Shown piece by piece: positions 17,722-28,000 of a DNA stretch of 45,899 nt. Under the pieces are notes generated by a model that saw only the letters and a list, made by a program, of their open reading frames with translations, had not been told where the DNA came from and did not search any database. Source of the stretch: an uncultured Prevotella sp. (GTDB taxonomy: Bacteria; Bacteroidota; Bacteroidia; Bacteroidales; Bacteroidaceae); assembly GCA_905236755.1 (NCBI GenBank), contig CAJOCR010000017.1:1-45899 (forward strand), read 5' to 3'. The position numbers and the translations under genes are program-made. How positions within the stretch are numbered: position 1 is the stretch's first letter; every line of letters starts with the position of its first letter.

Positions 17722-18633
17722 ATGAAAATCAGAAAATCATATATCTTGTTATTGCTCAGTGTTTCACTGCTTATGGCGTGTGGTAATTCATACGAGGAAC
17801 AGAAACGTATTTCAAGGGCTGAGCAGCGTCGATTGGCTAAGGAGGATTCGTTGGCATTGAAGGTTGCTGTTATGCCTACTCTCGACTGTCTGCCTGTGTA
17901 TATAATGAAGGATTATCAACTTTATGATACAGCAAAACTTGACCTTCGTTTGCGTGCCTTTGCGTCTCAGATGGATTGTGATACTGCTATTATGCGAAAT
18001 AGAGTGGAGGGGACGGTTTCTGATCTAGTTCGTGCTAATAAGATGATGAAAAAGGGTATTGCATTGCGTTATTTCTCGGCTACTAATAGTTATTGGCAAT
18101 TGATAGCTAACAGGACAGCCAGAATAAAGCAGCTTAACCAGCTTGGTGACAAGATGGTTGCTATGACTCGTTTTTCGGCAACAGATTACCTTACTGACAG
18201 GGCTCTTGATACAGTGAAGACCAAGGCTCGTGTTTTCCGTATTCAGATAAACAGCGTGAATATTCGTCTTCATATGTTGCTTAACAATGAGATGGATGCT
18301 ATGTGGTTGACTGAACCTCAGGCAACAAGGGCTCGTTTGATGGGGCATAATATTATTGCTGACAGTCGTAAGATGAATGCTCAGTTGGGTGTTTTTGTTT
18401 TTCGTGAGTCAAGCATTAGAGATGCTCGTCGTCAACAACAGCTGAAGGCTTTTACTGAAGGCTATAATGCTGCATGTGATTCTATAAACAAGAATGGTGT
18501 GCAGGCATATTCTGAATTGATAAAGAAATACATGAAAGCTGATGAGAAGACTGTCAAGGCCTTGCCAAAGATGGATTTTAAGCATGTTAATTCTCCGTTG
18601 CAGTCTGATATAAACAAGGTTAAGGACTTTTGA
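17722..18633 (+). CDS. Solute-binding-protein-like lipoprotein
   Basis: A 303-residue lipoprotein. MKIRKSYILLLLSVSLLMAC is a type II signal peptide with lipobox LMAC, followed by a charged stretch (about residues 22-42). The mature part looks like a type II periplasmic binding protein of the NMT1/phosphonate-binding kind: LKVAVMPTLDCLPVYIMKDYQLY at the start of lobe 1, and LLNNEMDAMWLTEPQATRARLMGHNIIADS, the usual 'own N E ... A .. TEP ... a' segment. No ABC permease or ATPase gene is in the window, so a transport role is uncertain; sensing or substrate capture for another system is possible. It overlaps or abuts the next gene (stop at 18633, ATG at 18636). Confidence 0.72.
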   Translation: MKIRKSYILLLLSVSLLMACGNSYEEQKRISRAEQRRLAKEDSLALKVAVMPTLDCLPVYIMKDYQLYDTAKLDLRLRAFASQMDCDTAIMRNRVEGTVSDLVRANKMMKKGIALRYFSATNSYWQLIANRTARIKQLNQLGDKMVAMTRFSATDYLTDRALDTVKTKARVFRIQINSVNIRLHMLLNNEMDAMWLTEPQATRARLMGHNIIADSRKMNAQLGVFVFRESSIRDARRQQQLKAFTEGYNAACDSINKNGVQAYSELIKKYMKADEKTVKALPKMDFKHVNSPLQSDINKVKDF

Positions 18634-18635
18634 TT

Positions 18636-20810
18636 ATGAATCATAATGACGAATTGCTGTCAAAGGTTGCCAACGACCTGAAGACAAAAAATTTAGGGGC
18701 GGTTATTCGTAAGACCAGAAAATATATTCATGAGCATACTACTGGTATTCTTTCGGAGCGGTTTGAGGAAATAGCCAGAAACTATTCCCTTATTCGCGAT
18801 TATATGCTCAAAGGATATGAGGATGCAGGAAGGGAGGAGATGTGTGACCAACTGCTGAGTTCTTTGTGGAATTTGGTTTGCGATATTGAAAAGTATCAGC
18901 GATATCAGGAGACGGGAGTGTATGCTGGTGCATATAAGCGTAGTCATCGTAAGGAAATGCAGAATGACGATGTGCGCAGAATGCTTGAGGAATATGTGCA
19001 GGATTATGCTATGCTGTCTCTTGAGGCAGGCATGGACAATGGTGAGAGAAGTGCCCAGCTGTTGCGTCAGCATCAGGAGAATATAAGTATTATCTTTGAT
19101 AATGTTCTTGTTTCATACCAATGGAAGGTTGATGATAGTGTTTTCTATACAGAGCTGTTGCAGAGTCCTACCATCGACATTAATGATGCATTGGTTATTA
19201 CATCGGCGATCACTCTTTCTGCAATAAACTATTTTGATTTCTTTAAGTTCAAGACTTTATTGGATGTGTTCCTGAAGGCTTCGGACGAGCGATTGCGTCA
19301 GCGTGCGTTTGTGGGCTGGGTTATAGCTATAAAAGATGATGTTGAAGAGTTGTTCCCTGTTCGTAAGGAACTGGAGCGTGTTATGCATTCTGATGATGTG
19401 GTGCAGGAACTGCATGAATTGCAGAAACAGATATATTTCTGTGCTGAGGCAGAGAAAGACAATGAGGAGATTTCTAAGGAGATTATACCGAATCTGATGA
19501 AGAATAATAATCTTAGAATGACTCGTTTAGGAATAGAGGAAAAGGAGGACGATGCACTACAGGATATTTTGCATCCTGATGCTGACGAGAAGAATATGGA
19601 AGCTGTGGAGAAGAGCTTCAAGCAGATGATGGATATGCAGAAGCGTGGCTCTGACATATATTTCGGTGGTTTCTCTCAGATGAAGCGCTTTCCGTTCTTC
19701 AACGAGATGTGTAACTGGTTTATGCCTTATCACAAAGAGCATCCTGCGTTGGCAAAGATATATGAGAAGGCTAAGGCTACAAAGGTTCTTGATGCACTTT
19801 TAGCTAATGGTCCGTTTTGTGATTCAGACAAGTATTCGTTAGCTATAGCCTTGGATTCGTTAATAGATAATATTCCTGCAAACATGCGTGAGGTTATTGA
19901 ATCGGGGCAAGCTTCGCCAATGGCAGAAGCTGTTTTAGAGCAGAACAGCGCCGCCTTTATACGTAGAATGTATTTGCAGAATCTTTATAGATTTTTCCGT
20001 TTGCATTATGATCGTGCAGAGTTTACTGATATCTTTAATGTGAATGTTGCTGGCTATGGTTTTTTCATGGGGCGCATATCTCCTTATTTATATATGGAGA
20101 AAAGTAAAGCGTCGCTGATGGGCTTATCGCGTTTCTTAATAAAACATGGCGACTATGTTCATGCCGATGAGGTGTTGGATATGATATACAGTGAGGGTGA
20201 TGCTGAGTTTATGAAGCTTCATATTGCTGTTATGTTGCATTTCGGTCATTATGATGAAGCTATTAAGGATGTGGAGACGGTTATTGATGACACTGATGAT
20301 GAACGCTTGCTGAATATGGCTGCAGAAGTGTATTTCAAGGCTGGCAAACCTACAGTAGCTGCAGAGTTGTATCAGCGATTGCGAGAGATTAATCCTGATA
20401 GTAAGAAATATATGTTTAATAGTGCAGCCTCTCTTGTTGAGGGGGGGGAGATAAAGAAAGCATTGCCATTGCTTGCAGAACTTGATTTTAAATATCCTGA
20501 TGATGTTTTTGTTATGCGTACTCGTGCCTGGGCTTTTTTAAGACAGGGTAAGGGTGTAGAGGCAGAGGCTCTTTATAATCGCATTTTAAAAACAGACCGT
20601 GTAAGTTCTGACGATTATCTTAATGCAGGTTATGCGCTGTGGTTCCAGAATAAGATTGATGAGGCTGTTATCATGATGCGCAATTATCTTATTAAATCAG
20701 GTGGAAAGGTTGACCTTATTGATATCTTCGATAGGGATAGTTTTATTCTTGAGGAGAATAAGGTAAGGAAGGCGGAAGTGTATTTGATGGTCGATTTGGT
20801 GGAAGATTAA
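18636..20810 (+). CDS. Large TPR-like repeat protein of unknown function
   Basis: A 724-residue, almost entirely helical, cytoplasmic-looking protein with no signal peptide. I do not recognise a named family. The C-terminal third (about residues 490-690) shows TPR-type periodicity: HADEVLDMIYSEGD, YDEAIKDVETVIDD, YFKAGKPTVAAELYQRLREI, GKGVEAEALYNRILKTD. The N-terminal half is rich in acidic residues (GIEEKEDDALQDILHPDADE). The start at ATG 18636 has AAGGA nine bases upstream; a TTG two codons earlier overlaps the previous stop. It is translationally close to the lipoprotein gene. A G8 tract at 20441-20448 lies inside the coding region. It is followed by a palindrome and a terminator. Confidence 0.7.
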   Translation: MNHNDELLSKVANDLKTKNLGAVIRKTRKYIHEHTTGILSERFEEIARNYSLIRDYMLKGYEDAGREEMCDQLLSSLWNLVCDIEKYQRYQETGVYAGAYKRSHRKEMQNDDVRRMLEEYVQDYAMLSLEAGMDNGERSAQLLRQHQENISIIFDNVLVSYQWKVDDSVFYTELLQSPTIDINDALVITSAITLSAINYFDFFKFKTLLDVFLKASDERLRQRAFVGWVIAIKDDVEELFPVRKELERVMHSDDVVQELHELQKQIYFCAEAEKDNEEISKEIIPNLMKNNNLRMTRLGIEEKEDDALQDILHPDADEKNMEAVEKSFKQMMDMQKRGSDIYFGGFSQMKRFPFFNEMCNWFMPYHKEHPALAKIYEKAKATKVLDALLANGPFCDSDKYSLAIALDSLIDNIPANMREVIESGQASPMAEAVLEQNSAAFIRRMYLQNLYRFFRLHYDRAEFTDIFNVNVAGYGFFMGRISPYLYMEKSKASLMGLSRFLIKHGDYVHADEVLDMIYSEGDAEFMKLHIAVMLHFGHYDEAIKDVETVIDDTDDERLLNMAAEVYFKAGKPTVAAELYQRLREINPDSKKYMFNSAASLVEGGEIKKALPLLAELDFKYPDDVFVMRTRAWAFLRQGKGVEAEALYNRILKTDRVSSDDYLNAGYALWFQNKIDEAVIMMRNYLIKSGGKVDLIDIFDRDSFILEENKVRKAEVYLMVDLVED

Positions 20811-20821
20811 AAGAAACAAAT

Positions 20822-20853
20822 ACTCCCCCCATCATCCCTTCGATAGGAGGGGG
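20822..20853. repeat. Dispersed palindrome, copy in the 3' region of the TPR gene
   Basis: ACTCCCCCCATCATCCCTTC followed by GATAGGAGGGGGC: arms CTCCCCCC and GGAGGGGG. Same family as 5300, 11264, 12085 and 17604. Confidence 0.6.
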
Positions 20854-20883
20854 CTAACCAAATTGGTGGGATACTAAGAATAA

Positions 20884-20916
20884 AGAAAGCCTATTGCAGA
20901 TTTGCAATAGGCTTTT
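20884..20916. terminator. Bidirectional terminator between the TPR gene and rho
   Basis: AAAGCCTATTGCAGA and TTTGCAATAGGCTTTT arms with flanking A and T runs. It differs at only a few bases from the terminator at 5146-5181 and serves convergent genes. Confidence 0.85.
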
Positions 20917-20943
20917 AATATTTTTAGCAAAGCTTTGCTAAGC

Positions 20944-22902
20944 TTACGAGTTCATAGAAAGCAGGAATTCCTCGTTATTGCGAGTGTTTGCCATTCTGTT
21001 GTGGATGGTGTTCATAGCCTCAATAGGATTCATGTCAGCAATGTACTTACGTAATATCCACATACGATCAAGAGTTGTCTTGTCCTGAAGTAGGTCGTCA
21101 CGGCGAGTACTTGATGCAACCAAATTGACTGCTGGGAAGATACGCTTGTTGCTGAGGCTACGGTCGAGTTGGAGTTCCATGTTACCTGTACCCTTGAATT
21201 CCTCAAAAATTACCTCATCCATCTTAGAGCCAGTATCGATAAGGGCTGTTGCAATGATGGTGAGTGAACCACCACCTTCGATATTACGTGCAGCACCAAA
21301 GAAACGTTTAGGCTTCTGAAGGGCATTAGCGTCAACACCACCAGTAAGAACCTTACCACTGGCAGGACTGACGGTATTGTAAGCACGTGCAAGTCGGGTG
21401 ATAGAGTCAAGGAAGATAACTACATCGTGACCACATTCAACCATACGCTTTGCTTTCTCCAGTACGATACCTGCAATCTTAACATGGCGTTCTGCTGGTT
21501 CATCGAAGGTTGAAGCAATAACCTCTGCGTTTACTGTTCTTGCCATATCGGTAACCTCCTCAGGACGTTCGTCAATGAGAAGCATCATGAGATAAGCCTC
21601 TGGATGGTTGGCTGCAATTGCGTTGGCTATATCTTTCATTAAGATTGTCTTACCTGTTTTTGGCTGTGCAACGATAAGTGCACGCTGACCCTTACCAATA
21701 GGAGAGAAGAGGTCAACAACACGGGTTGAGAGATTTGTTGTTGCACGGTCGCCACAAAGGGTGAACTTCTCGTCAGGGAAGAGTGGTGTGAGGTGCTCGA
21801 AAGGAATACGGTCACGAATCTCTTCTGGAGCACGTCCGTTTATCTTGTCGATGCTTGTCAGTGGGAAATACTTCTCACCATCGTGAGGAGGACGTACGTG
21901 GCACTGAACAACATCACCTGTTTTCAAGCCATAGCGCTTAATCTGATTAACGGCAACATAAACATCGTCAGGTGAAGACAGATAATTGAAGTCGCTTGAA
22001 CGAAGGAAACCGTAACCATCAGGCATTACTTCGAGAACACCATTAGCAGTAACGATATCTGAGAAATCGTACTGCGGTGCTGCATTATTGTTTACAGGTG
22101 CCTGATAGCCAGTCGCCTCCAATCCTGTTGCACCTAATGTTGTAGGGTTGTCAAACATATCGAAGTTTGGAACAGCACCTTGATCTTCTATTGGAAGGTC
22201 CTGAATAATGATGAAATCAGTACCGTCACCCGGGTCGCCTTCCCAAACATCGTCTTCAACAATGTCTCTTTGTTCCTCGTTATTGCCATTGTGGGCATTT
22301 ACTTTTGCCTGCAATTTGGCAATAAGGTCATCATTGTTGATATTATCATCTTCGATGTCGTTGTTTCCTGTAGCGAAAGCTGCTTCTGGTATAAAGTCAG
22401 AAACATTATCTATTGGAGTCTCATCAGCATAATCTCTGCGGAAGTCATCAGAAGGAATATCCTCTTGTTTCGCTTCCTCAGCATACTGATTTATGTTCTT
22501 AGCAGCTTCTGCTGCAGCAATTAGTTCAAGCTCTTTTTTTGATTTGCGTCCGCGGTGTTTGCGCAGAACAGTTATTTCTTCTTCAGCAGGTTTTGCTGTC
22601 TCCTGTTCATTGAATAGAGAAGGAGCCTCTGTAGTAGTTTGAATCTTATTCTTTTTAGAGTCAAAGTTTTCTCCATCCGCACCGTTTACGCTATATACTC
22701 TATCTGTGTCTTTCTTAACAATACGTGTGCGATGACGCTTTGGGGTAGCGGAGTTGTCTCCTTCAACCTCAGCTTGTTTGTCAAGAATGGCATATATGAT
22801 TTCTTCTTTGCGTAATTTAGAAGTTATAGCTGCACCAATTGTTTTGGCAATGTCTTTAAGCTGTTCTACGCTATTAGACAGTAATTCTTCTTTACTATAC
22901 AT
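20944..22902 (-). CDS. rho: Transcription termination factor Rho, long form
   Basis: A 652-residue Rho, about 230 residues longer than E. coli Rho (419). Residues 1-45 are the Rho N-terminal helical domain ([18 protein letters not shown]). Residues ~46-280 are a low-complexity insert, basic then acidic and Asn/Asp-rich ([23 protein letters not shown]). The RNA-binding cold-shock domain starts at about 285 ([16 protein letters not shown]). The ATPase has QPKTGKT (Walker A), [34 protein letters not shown] and the Q-loop/R-loop ([10 protein letters not shown]). It is an RNA-dependent helicase that ends transcripts. A consensus promoter lies at 22976-23007. Confidence 0.96.
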   Translation of the reverse strand: MYSKEELLSNSVEQLKDIAKTIGAAITSKLRKEEIIYAILDKQAEVEGDNSATPKRHRTRIVKKDTDRVYSVNGADGENFDSKKNKIQTTTEAPSLFNEQETAKPAEEEITVLRKHRGRKSKKELELIAAAEAAKNINQYAEEAKQEDIPSDDFRRDYADETPIDNVSDFIPEAAFATGNNDIEDDNINNDDLIAKLQAKVNAHNGNNEEQRDIVEDDVWEGDPGDGTDFIIIQDLPIEDQGAVPNFDMFDNPTTLGATGLEATGYQAPVNNNAAPQYDFSDIVTANGVLEVMPDGYGFLRSSDFNYLSSPDDVYVAVNQIKRYGLKTGDVVQCHVRPPHDGEKYFPLTSIDKINGRAPEEIRDRIPFEHLTPLFPDEKFTLCGDRATTNLSTRVVDLFSPIGKGQRALIVAQPKTGKTILMKDIANAIAANHPEAYLMMLLIDERPEEVTDMARTVNAEVIASTFDEPAERHVKIAGIVLEKAKRMVECGHDVVIFLDSITRLARAYNTVSPASGKVLTGGVDANALQKPKRFFGAARNIEGGGSLTIIATALIDTGSKMDEVIFEEFKGTGNMELQLDRSLSNKRIFPAVNLVASSTRRDDLLQDKTTLDRMWILRKYIADMNPIEAMNTIHNRMANTRNNEEFLLSMNS

Positions 22903-22975
22903 AGTAGTGTATAAAAATAAATTGAATGGATACGTTTCGTGGATGGAAACGCGTGAGTATTAAAATTTACGTATG

Positions 22976-23007
22976 CAAAGGTAATGAATTAAATTGATAC
23001 AACCAAA
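22976..23007 (-). promoter_or_regulatory. Promoter of rho
   Basis: On the minus strand, TTTG at 23004-23007, 20 bases, TACCTTTG at 22976-22983. The ~68-base leader contains a small hairpin at 22933-22951 (CGTTTC, 7-base loop, GAAACG). Confidence 0.7.
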
Positions 23008-23041
23008 AAAAGAGCCTGCTTTTTTGAAGCAGACTCTTTGA
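23003..23041 (-). terminator. Terminator of rpsA
   Basis: Read on the minus strand: AAAGAGTCTGCTTC, loop, GAAGCAGG-like arm (AAGCAGGCTC), then TTTTTTT. It lies just after rpsA and overlaps the -33 box of the rho promoter. Confidence 0.82.
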
Positions 23042-23069
23042 TATAGTCTAAAGGATGTAATTTAAATAA

Positions 23070-24842
23070 TTACTCTCCCTTTTCCATCTTAGCTTTAAGA
23101 TCAGCCAAAACGTCAAGGTCACCAAGAGAAGTACCTGCAGCTACATTGTTGATAGCTGGAGCGTCGTTCTTCTTAGCAGCTGTGTGCTTGCGTGCTGGCT
23201 TAACCTCGTCCTTACCCTCTTCGAAGGTACGGCTGTGAGAAAGGATGATGCGCTTTGTCTCCTTAACAAACTCGATAACCTTGAATGAGAGTTCCTCACC
23301 AAGCTGAGCCTGTGTACCATCCTGCTTAACAAGATGCTTTGGAGTTGCGAAGCCTTCGCCACCCTCGTTGAGAGTAATAACGGCACCCTTATCCATAACC
23401 TCTGTGATCTTACCATCGTGTACAGAACCTGGAGTGTAAAGGCTCTCGTAAGCGTCCCAAGGATTGTCCTCAAGCTGCTTGTGACCGAGGCTAAGACGAC
23501 GGTTCTCCTTATCGATGTCGAGAACAACTACGTCGATGTCAGCACCCTGCTGTGTGAACTCTGATGGATGCTTAACCTTCTTAGTCCAAGAGAGGTCGCT
23601 GATGTGGATAAGACCGTCAACACCTTCCTCGAGCTCTACGAAGATACCGAAGTTAGTGAAGTTGCGAACCTTAGCTGTGTGCTTGCTGCCTACAGGATAC
23701 TTAACCTCAATAGTCTCCCATGGGTCTTCCTTGAGCTGCTTGATACCAAGGCTCATCTTACGCTCCTCACGGTCGAGAGTCAAGATAACTGCCTCTACCT
23801 CATCACCAACGTGCATAAATTCCTGAGCAGAACGCAAGTGCTGGCTCCAAGACATTTCTGATACGTGGATCAGACCCTCTACACCAGGAGCGATCTCTAC
23901 GAATGCACCGTAGTCAGCGATAACAACAACCTTACCCTTAACGTGGTCACCAACCTTAAGGTCTGCCTCGAGAGCATCCCATGGGTGTGGAGTAAGCTGC
24001 TTCAAACCAAGAGCGATACGCTTCTTATCCTCATCGAAGTCAAGGATAACAACGTTGATCTTCTGATCGAGAGCAACAACCTCGTGTGGATCGCTTACGC
24101 GGCCCCAAGAGAGGTCTGTGATATGGATAAGTCCGTCAACACCACCGAGGTCAACGAATACACCGTAAGAAGTGATGTTCTTAACAGTACCCTCGAGTAT
24201 CTGACCCTTCTCAAGGTGAGAGATAATTTCTTTCTTCTGTGCTTCCAACTCAGCCTCGATGAGAGCCTTGTGAGAAACAACTACATTACGGAACTCCTGG
24301 TTGATCTTAACAACCTTGAACTCCATAGTCTTGCCTACGAATACATCGTAGTCGCGTATAGGATGAACGTCGATCTGGCTACCTGGGAGGAATGCCTCGA
24401 TACCGAATACATCAACAATCATACCACCCTTAGTGCGGCACTTGATGTAACCCTGAATAACTTCCTCGTTCTCGAGAGCAGCGTTAACCTTCTCCCAGCT
24501 CTGGCTCAGACGTGCCTTCTTGTGTGAAAGTACCAGCTGACCCTTCTTGTCTTCCTGGTCCTCAACGTAAACCTCAACCTTGTCACCAATCTTGAGGTCT
24601 GGGTTGTAACGGAATTCTGATGCAGGGATGATACCATCGCTCTTGTAACCGATGTTTACAACAACCTCTTTCTTATCAACAGAGATTACTGTACCTTCAA
24701 CAACCTCGTGCTCCTGAATCTTGTTCAGGGTCTCATCATAGGCCTTCTGAAGATCTTCCTTGCTTGCTGACAAGCTTGAACCATTCTCAAACTCGTCCCA
24801 ATCGAAGTCAGCTAATGGCTGAACGTTCTTGAAATCTGACAT
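23070..24842 (-). CDS. rpsA: 30S ribosomal protein S1
   Basis: A 590-residue protein with six S1-type OB folds in tandem that holds mRNA on the 30S subunit. Repeats 3-5 are canonical: GTVKNITSYGVFVDLGGVDGLIHITDLSW, then GKVVVIADYGAFVEI and KVRNFTNFGIFVEL. Repeats 1-2 (GYKSDGIIPASEF; FGIEAFLPGSQ) are the diverged ribosome-binding pair, and repeat 6 is diverged too. The C-terminal ~60 residues are Lys/Ala-rich. Codon use is strongly biased, as expected for a highly expressed gene. In this phylum S1 matters because most genes lack a Shine-Dalgarno site. Leader: see 24895-24938. Confidence 0.95.
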   Translation of the reverse strand: MSDFKNVQPLADFDWDEFENGSSLSASKEDLQKAYDETLNKIQEHEVVEGTVISVDKKEVVVNIGYKSDGIIPASEFRYNPDLKIGDKVEVYVEDQEDKKGQLVLSHKKARLSQSWEKVNAALENEEVIQGYIKCRTKGGMIVDVFGIEAFLPGSQIDVHPIRDYDVFVGKTMEFKVVKINQEFRNVVVSHKALIEAELEAQKKEIISHLEKGQILEGTVKNITSYGVFVDLGGVDGLIHITDLSWGRVSDPHEVVALDQKINVVILDFDEDKKRIALGLKQLTPHPWDALEADLKVGDHVKGKVVVIADYGAFVEIAPGVEGLIHVSEMSWSQHLRSAQEFMHVGDEVEAVILTLDREERKMSLGIKQLKEDPWETIEVKYPVGSKHTAKVRNFTNFGIFVELEEGVDGLIHISDLSWTKKVKHPSEFTQQGADIDVVVLDIDKENRRLSLGHKQLEDNPWDAYESLYTPGSVHDGKITEVMDKGAVITLNEGGEGFATPKHLVKQDGTQAQLGEELSFKVIEFVKETKRIILSHSRTFEEGKDEVKPARKHTAAKKNDAPAINNVAAGTSLGDLDVLADLKAKMEKGE

Positions 24843-24894
24843 AATAATTAACTAAATTTTAAAAATTAATAAAGTTTGACTTTATGTTAATATG

Positions 24895-24914
24895 TAGGCC
24901 CACACTTCAGGCCT
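24895..24914 (-). promoter_or_regulatory. Hairpin in the rpsA 5' leader
   Basis: TAGGCC, nine-base loop, GGCCTA sits about 15 bases after the predicted transcript start and about 50 bases before the ATG. A position near the RNA 5' end suggests stability or autoregulation; this is inference. Confidence 0.4.
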
Positions 24915-24930
24915 ATCTCAAAATCGGCTG

Positions 24931-24938
24931 CAAAGGTA
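24931..24938 (-). promoter_or_regulatory. -7 box of rpsA
   Basis: TACCTTTG on the minus strand, about 90 bases before the ATG. No exact TTTG is at the -33 distance. Confidence 0.55.
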
Positions 24939-25006
24939 AAGAGAAATAAATTATAACGTGCGTGTAGAAGCTAATACTTCTTGTAATTTACAGAATATTA
25001 ACTATT

Positions 25007-28000
25007 TTATTCTTTTTTATCAGAAGTAGATGGCTTGTTTGATGTTCTTTTGATACCAAAGAGGTCTTTGATATTGAAGAAATCTTTTTTAAGGATTATA
25101 CCTAATCCCTGCGTATTCAAACTATTACGTGTGAAATAACGGTCGTTGGTTTGATTATATACTCTAATAGAAAAATTACCATTTGGTACAATGAGGTATC
25201 TTAAATCGAAATCTCCAATAAAACTTGTTGTGGCATTTGGATTATCTCGATATCCGAACTGACCATTGAAGAGTAGGCGGTTGTTGAGCATTCGTCCGCT
25301 GAGCAGACCTTCGTACTCTGCATTATTCCAGCCTTCGTCGCCTGTAGATATGTTTGCACCGAAGTTCCAGTTTGTGTTATTGATAACGCTACTTAATACG
25401 TTGTTAATCTGTTGGCTTACTGTACCACTGAGGATACTTTGCATAGCCAATGATGTTTGACTGTATTGCTGTGTCCCACCAATATTAGCGTTATTGTTGC
25501 CCATAGTGTAAAAACGTCCAACGGCAAGGAGATATAAAACCTGTTGGTTCATCTCTTCTTCGCTGTTGATAAGGCTGAATATCATTTGTTTGGCATCATC
25601 GTTAACGGTAGGAAGATCAAGGCCAAAGCCCACTTTCGGTGCACTTGGTGTACCTGTGATATCCATCAAACAGTTAACACGTATGTTGTTGTTTGTAAAG
25701 CTTCGGCCAATGTTGAGGTCGCTAAGACTAACGCCAGCAACACTATGAACAGCTTTGAGATTTAATGAGGCATTGTATGGGTCGCCGCCAAATGATATTG
25801 TTCCTCCTTGTTGGAAAAGGAACTCTTTCTTTATGACATTCTGTATGGTGAGCTTGTATGTACCATGATCAATAAGGTAATTACCATAAATATCAAACCC
25901 ACCTTTATTATAATAGGTGGCGCGAAGGCCTCCATTACCGTTAAGGGCAATGTAATCGCCTGATTGTTGATCCATGAGCAAGCGAAGGGTAGCGTCTGGG
26001 GTCATGTTTATGAGAAGGTTAAGATGCAGGTTTGTTGGAATGCTAAACTTGCCGTTGTAACCTTCGGTTAATAACTTCTTGTTTATGCTGTCAGAAGAAA
26101 TGTCTCTTGAGTTCCAATGAATGAATTCCTGACTTGTTAATGATGCGTTGCTTGCAGCATTATATACAATCTGGCTTCCTTTTTCTGGTGTTGCCTCTAC
26201 GTTGATAAGAACTTCGCCGTCTTTTCTTCCGTCGATGGTGCAACTGCCCGTTGCGTAAGCTGTTCCGTAGAATGTATTGTCACCAAACTCATGTGTGTCG
26301 TAGGCAAGAAGGTTCTTTGCTTCTACGTTGAGGTAGTACTTGAAGTTTGTAAGGTGTTCGTGGTCAACACTTCCTGACAGAATACCGATGTTGTTGTTTC
26401 TGTCATATACTGTATCGTGTTGGAAAACTATGTGGTCGGGTACAATCAATACAGTATCATTAATCATTTCGTATGTTGTGTTCAAACTTGAAATGGTTAC
26501 AGGGCCGTTGGCTACAACTTTTCCTGAAAGATTGATATTGTTAAGTGGACCGTAAACTCTAATGTTTCCTGCTACAGTAGCTTCCACGTTCTTCATGAAT
26601 GAACCACAGAAGTCCTCAATGAATTCAAGACGAGTACCTTCGGCATCTATATTTAAGTCGATAGAGTTATGCTTAGGCGAAACATATCCCTTGATAAAGG
26701 TGTTTTTCGTGCCTTCGTCATGAGTGTATGCATTTATGTTTATCTGTCCTTCTTCGTTCCAATAGTTCACGTTAGCTTCAAGAGTTCCCATTCGTCCGTC
26801 TTGGAATCTGAAGTCTTTTACTGTGAGGTCGGCTTCGGCCTGTGGGTCAGAGAATATCGATGAAATACTTGCCTTACCGCTTGCAAGACCGCTGAACTTT
26901 ACGGAGTGGAAGTTGATGAGATTAAGGATGTATTTTACGTCAACATCGTTGAGGTCAACCTGTATCTCGTCTCGTTTGTTCTTTGTAGCTGTTCCGTTAA
27001 TAATAAGGTGTTGCTTTTTGTGTTGAACACTAAGATTGCTAATATCGAGGTGTTCTTTGTAATAAGAAATATCAGCAGGTTTAATATTCCATACGGTGTC
27101 TCCTACAAGTATTTCTGATGGTAGTATTCTTACGTGAGCAGCAGACTGCCCATCTTCTGTTTTGTAGAAGTTGGCATCACCTATAAGTTGGCCTTTGAAG
27201 AGGTTCTTGCTATGGTTGTCCCAGCTAATTAAAGAGTGGAGTTTGTTGTCTGCTGCCTTTGCATGAATGTACCATAAGAAGTCGTTCTCCTTAGGATTGA
27301 TACGTCTTAGATGGATATCTGTAGTGAGAGTGTCACTTGGTGTGTTCATGCGAACGAATGATTCGTATGTTGTACCGTTATATTTGAATCTTGGAAGCGA
27401 TGCGGTTATGTCAATAGCCTTTTCGATGTCGTTTACTTCTCCGTGTAGTGCTATAGGTCGCATTACTTCCAGATTTATGCCAAGAAGCTTTTGTATCCAG
27501 TCGCTTTTTGATAACTCTAAGTTTAGCACGAAATTGTTGTTTGACTTCTTATACGCAGGAAGTCCTGGAAGAGTAGGGAGTTTACTCCTTATAATATTAG
27601 CTATGCTTTGTGCAAGTGACGAGTAGTCGAAAGTACCCTTGATGTTTGCTCTACCAAAGTCGCTTTCCATATTTAAGAAATGGTAACCTTGGTTATATCC
27701 AGTCTTAAATGATATATTACTAAGACTGTAGTTGTTGTCTTTATCTGCAATTTCTAGGTTTGTTATGTTTATGCTGCCAATAGCTTTGTTTATTGAACTA
27801 CCATTGAGGTTTGCGTTAACGTTAAAACTTATGCTGTTACCAGGAAACTTATTATATAGTTTCATGGCCTTTAAGTTCAGGTGATTTACTTCTGCATTGA
27901 TGTTTGCGGTGGCGAAATTGTTTTTCTTGCTTATCTCACCTTTGATAGAAACCTTTCCATTAGGATCGTTAACTGAAAGTAAACCATTGAACGCCATATC

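Noticed and set aside
23865..24527. Plus-strand ORF of 220 codons
   Set aside because: It is the antisense shadow of rpsA, produced by that gene's codon bias.
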